A stretch of DNA of 6,560 nt from Sphingomonadales bacterium. GTDB taxonomy: Bacteria; Pseudomonadota; Alphaproteobacteria; Sphingomonadales; Sphingomonadaceae. Position 1 is the first letter of the stretch; each line of letters begins with the position of its first letter. The position numbers and the translations under genes were made by a program. The notes beneath the pieces were generated by a model that was not told the origin of the DNA, did no database searches, and saw nothing but the letters and a program-made list of their open reading frames with translations. The stretch covers positions 1-6,560 of the forward strand of contig JAGXGT010000066.1 in the NCBI GenBank assembly GCA_024636595.1, given 5' to 3'. Of this stretch, positions 4,364 through 6,560 are shown piece after piece.

Positions 4364-6204
4364 GCGGCGAATTGAACCAATGGGTTTGGGATACCATGCT
4401 GTCGATGACGCTGTTGATGCTGCTGGTGCTGGCGATCCGCAAGCCGGTGAGTCATTTTTTCGGCGCCCGTATCGCCTATCTGCTGTGGATTCTGCCGGTG
4501 GCGCGCCTGTTCATGCCGACGCTCATCCTGCAGGCACCGGCCGAGATTGAGCCGGTGGTAGCCTTCGTGCCGACCTCCGTCGGTTCGGATTTCGTCGCTA
4601 CCGTGCCCGCCCAATCCAGCGCATTCGCGGCGCTGGCTTCGCTCGACTGGATGATGATTGCGCTGATTCTCTGGCTTGGTGGCGCCGGACTGCTGTTCAT
4701 CAGCAAGCTGGCGTCCTATCTGCAATTCCGCGAAGATATTGTCGCCGATGGCCATCTGATCGGTCGTCATGAAAATATCAAGATTCTGGAAACGGCCGCG
4801 GTTGGCGGGCCGCTCGCCTTTGGCTTGTTCGAGAAATATATTGCTGTTCCGACCAATTTCTTCCGCGAATATGCACCGCGCGAACGCGAACTGGCGCTGG
4901 AACATGAGATCGCTCATCATGAATCGGGAGATCTGGCAGCCAATTTTGTCGGCCTTTCGATATTGTCGCTGCACTGGTTCAACCCGGTTGCCTGGTTTGC
5001 CTGGGTCGCCTTTCGCCAGGATCAGGAAACCGCGTGCGATGCCCGCGTTCTGGCGCAAAGCGGCCGTGACGTCCGGGCCGTATATGGCCGGACCATCGCC
5101 AAGTCGGCATCAGGCCATCGGCTTGGGCTGGCCAGTCCGCTGAACCAGAAGGACAAGATCAAGGGCCGGCTCAAAATGCTGGGCCAGTCGGAAAAGTCGA
5201 CATTCCGGAGCCGAGTGGGCGCAGGGCTGGTGGCAATCGGCACCGTTATAGCGCTGCCGCTGACCGCGACTGTTACCTATGCCGAGGCAGTAGATCCTGT
5301 GGATATATCGATTCCGGACGCGCCATTGGCACCCGCAGCGCCGATGGCACCATCAGCCCCGACGGCTCCATCGGCACCGCTGGCGCCGACCGCTCCCGAC
5401 GCAACAGGTGACGTCACCACCATCACCATGCTCAACGGCCGCAAAAATTATGATCCGACCGACGACCATGTTCATACGATCAAACATAATGGCAGAACGA
5501 TCGTGTTGCGCACCGACAAGGACCTGAGCGAAAAAGAAATTCGCAAAATGGTCGAGGAAGCCGAAAAATCGCGGCTCGAGGCAGACAAGGCGCTGCGGGC
5601 AAGCGGATGGGACCGGAAGCAGATGCATTCGACCATGAGCGAGATCGATCGGGAATTGGCACAAGCCAAGCAGGAAATGCAGCAGGAACTGAGGGAGGCC
5701 CAGCAGGAAGTGCGCGAAGCCCAGCGCGAGGCGCGTGAAGCCAAGCTTGAGGCTCTGCAAGATGCCCGGCAGGCGCAGCGGGAAGCTTGGGAAGACGCTC
5801 GCCAAGCGCAGCGGGAGGCTTTGCAAGATGCCCGTGAAGCGCAGCGCGATGCCCGGGATGCGGCGCGCGAGGCAAGCAGCAGCAGTTCCGCCGCGCGGAT
5901 GTCCTCTATTTCCTATACCACCAGTGGCAAGATCAGCGGGCCGGACTGCACAGCGATGAACAAGCAAATCGCCATGGCAGGCACAAGCGGCCTTACCGGT
6001 CAGGCGTGGGCTGTGGTGGCCGGTTGCGGCGGGTTCGAGGTCAAGATCGACAAGACTGCCATGCTCAAGGCAGCTTTGGTGGGCTTGGAGAAAGGCCGGG
6101 CCGATGCTGCGAAATGCAAGGATAGCAAGGCCGATCGCGCCAAGAAGATCAAGGATTTTGATCGCAGCATCGAAAAAGTGAAGGCACAGCTTTCGATGAC
6201 CTGA
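4360..6204 (+). CDS. M56-family (BlaR1-like) membrane metalloprotease with coiled-coil sensor region
   Basis: 614-residue integral membrane zinc protease that probably senses an envelope signal and triggers cleavage of the adjacent BlaI repressor. Hydrophobic segments are at about residues 9-26, 37-57, 95-117, 192-217 and 287-306. The zinc site HEIAH is at 182-186, with the probable third ligand Glu223 in ETACDARVL and the family motif WFNPVAWFAW at 206-215, so the catalytic core looks complete. After the last membrane segment come an Ala-Pro repeat linker (about 319-347), a small segment with TITMLNGRK and HTIKHNGRTIVLR, a long charged helix (about 386-505) containing 11-residue repeats, a Ser run and a C-terminal region with three Cys (530, 556, 586). 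The penicillin-binding domain of BlaR1, with its SxxK and KTG motifs, is absent, so beta-lactam sensing is not supported. Its start overlaps the blaI stop (ATGA at 4360), so the two are translated together. Confidence 0.9.
   Translation: MSGELNQWVWDTMLSMTLLMLLVLAIRKPVSHFFGARIAYLLWILPVARLFMPTLILQAPAEIEPVVAFVPTSVGSDFVATVPAQSSAFAALASLDWMMIALILWLGGAGLLFISKLASYLQFREDIVADGHLIGRHENIKILETAAVGGPLAFGLFEKYIAVPTNFFREYAPRERELALEHEIAHHESGDLAANFVGLSILSLHWFNPVAWFAWVAFRQDQETACDARVLAQSGRDVRAVYGRTIAKSASGHRLGLASPLNQKDKIKGRLKMLGQSEKSTFRSRVGAGLVAIGTVIALPLTATVTYAEAVDPVDISIPDAPLAPAAPMAPSAPTAPSAPLAPTAPDATGDVTTITMLNGRKNYDPTDDHVHTIKHNGRTIVLRTDKDLSEKEIRKMVEEAEKSRLEADKALRASGWDRKQMHSTMSEIDRELAQAKQEMQQELREAQQEVREAQREAREAKLEALQDARQAQREAWEDARQAQREALQDAREAQRDARDAAREASSSSSAARMSSISYTTSGKISGPDCTAMNKQIAMAGTSGLTGQAWAVVAGCGGFEVKIDKTAMLKAALVGLEKGRADAAKCKDSKADRAKKIKDFDRSIEKVKAQLSMT
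5314..5400 (+). repeat. Ala-Pro repeat linker within the M56 protein
   Basis: Codons for residues 319-347 encode a run of APxAP units (PDAPLAPAAPMAPSAPTAPS, and on to APTAPD). Such runs form stiff extended linkers in envelope proteins. It follows the last membrane segment, so it probably lifts the sensor part away from the membrane. Confidence 0.8.
5683..5880 (+). repeat. Six 11-residue (33-bp) coiled-coil repeats within the M56 protein
   Basis: Residues 442-507 align in an 11-residue register. The clearest units are EALQDARQAQR (464-474), EAWEDARQAQR (475-485) and EALQDAREAQR (486-496), flanked by more diverged units on both sides. The DNA also repeats: GAGGCTCTGCAAGATGCCCG at 5749-5768 recurs with one change at 5815-5834, exactly 66 bases later. 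This suggests growth by tandem duplication. The 11-residue period with small Ala at core positions suggests a hendecad coiled coil. Confidence 0.85.
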
Positions 6205-6232
6205 GCCGGGGAAACCGTTTATTACGGGGCAT

Positions 6233-6264
6233 AAGGGCGGTTCGTTATACGGATCGCCCTTTTT
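6233..6264 (+). terminator. Intrinsic terminator after the M56 gene
   Basis: AAGGGCG (6233-6239) pairs with CGCCCTT (6255-6261). The inner bases can extend the stem through GTTCGT and ACGGAT with two G-U pairs to a three-base loop. It is followed by five T (6260-6264). It lies 28 bases after the M56 stop and ends the blaI-M56 operon. Confidence 0.85.
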
Positions 6265-6303
6265 CGTGGTTGTTTTATGGGCGGAATATGCCACATCAGG
6301 CGC

Positions 6304-6560
6304 ATGGATTTTGACCCTTCGCTCTATCCCACCGGTCTGTGTGAGCAGATGGAGCCGCTCGTCGGCCGCGTACTTGCGGGCAACCCAAGCCACTACACCT
6401 ATACCGGCACCCAGACATATATTGTCGGTAACCAGTCGGACCGGGCGGTAATTGACCCCGGACCAGCAGTAGAGGCGCATATCGATGCGATACTGGCGGC
6501 GGTCGGGGACGCCCGGATCAGCGCCATCATGTGCACCCACACGCACCGTGACCACAGCCC
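6304..6560 (+). CDS. MBL-fold metallo-hydrolase, 5' part
   Basis: N-terminal 85 residues of a metallo-beta-lactamase-fold hydrolase, cut by the window end. The zinc-binding motif is present as CTHTHRDHS, with His79, His81, Asp83 and His84 matching HxHxDH. Earlier, NPSHYTYTGTQTYIVG (residues 27-42) and VIDPGP (49-54) match the beta-sandwich start of LACTB2/glyoxalase II-like hydrolases. These usually act on thioesters, phosphoesters or RNA rather than beta-lactams. The start is uncertain: ATG at 6304 fits the homologous N-terminus, while an in-frame ATG at 6277 would add nine residues (MGGICHIRR) and has no ribosome site. Only AGG at 6298-6300 precedes 6304. It follows the M56 terminator with no BlaI-type operator in the gap, so it seems to be a separate unit. 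No promoter is clear. Confidence 0.88.
   Translation, partial: MDFDPSLYPTGLCEQMEPLVGRVLAGNPSHYTYTGTQTYIVGNQSDRAVIDPGPAVEAHIDAILAAVGDARISAIMCTHTHRDHS

Noticed and set aside
5353..6555. Long open frame of 400 codons on the minus strand
   Set aside because: It is antisense to the M56 coiled coil and crosses the terminator and the MBL gene. Repetitive GC-rich codons keep this frame open. It has no ribosome site or family features.
6304..6560. MBL-fold gene as a class B beta-lactamase controlled by the BlaI pair
   Set aside because: The visible N-terminus has no signal peptide and matches the LACTB2/glyoxalase II-like group. A terminator separates it from the pair and no BlaI-type dyad is seen in the gap.

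Overview
This window reads as ordinary chromosome from an alphaproteobacterium, most likely Sphingomonadales (Sphingopyxis/Sphingorhabdus-like). The reasons are a DUF1476-type ATP synthase zeta subunit, which is restricted to alphaproteobacteria, next to bolA and a monothiol glutaredoxin; moderately GC-rich codon use; and the style of the BlaI/M56 pair. The genus is an inference. All confidently called genes lie on the + strand.

Region 1 (1-1556) is leucine biosynthesis: the C-terminal part of leuC (isopropylmalate isomerase large subunit), a 100-residue acidic protein with one hydrophobic segment and no recognised function, then leuD (small subunit). The three are packed 2 to 10 bases apart and look like one operon. 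Region 2 (1588-2589) is a zinc-independent MDR quinone oxidoreductase. Region 3 (2660-3568) is a tight cluster: ATPase zeta inhibitor, BolA-family protein and CGFS monothiol glutaredoxin. The last two are known partners in iron-sulfur handling. The cluster ends in a strong bidirectional terminator.

Region 4 (3569-3994) is about 400 bases without an established gene, but it has much structure. It holds a tandem 10-bp repeat, an inverted repeat, a palindromic Shine-Dalgarno hairpin with a tiny ORF leaving it on each strand, a cluster of CGACA boxes, and a promoter whose -10 is covered by a BlaI-type operator. Region 5 (3995-6204) is a translationally coupled blaI-like repressor and M56 (BlaR1-like) membrane metalloprotease. 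The protease lacks the penicillin-binding sensor of BlaR1. It has instead an Ala-Pro linker, a coiled coil of 11-residue repeats and a small three-cysteine tail. Region 6 (6205-6560) is a terminator and the 5' end of an MBL-fold hydrolase cut by the window edge.

The most interesting parts are the BlaI/M56 signalling pair with an atypical sensor and its visible operator, and the unexplained intergenic stretch before it.
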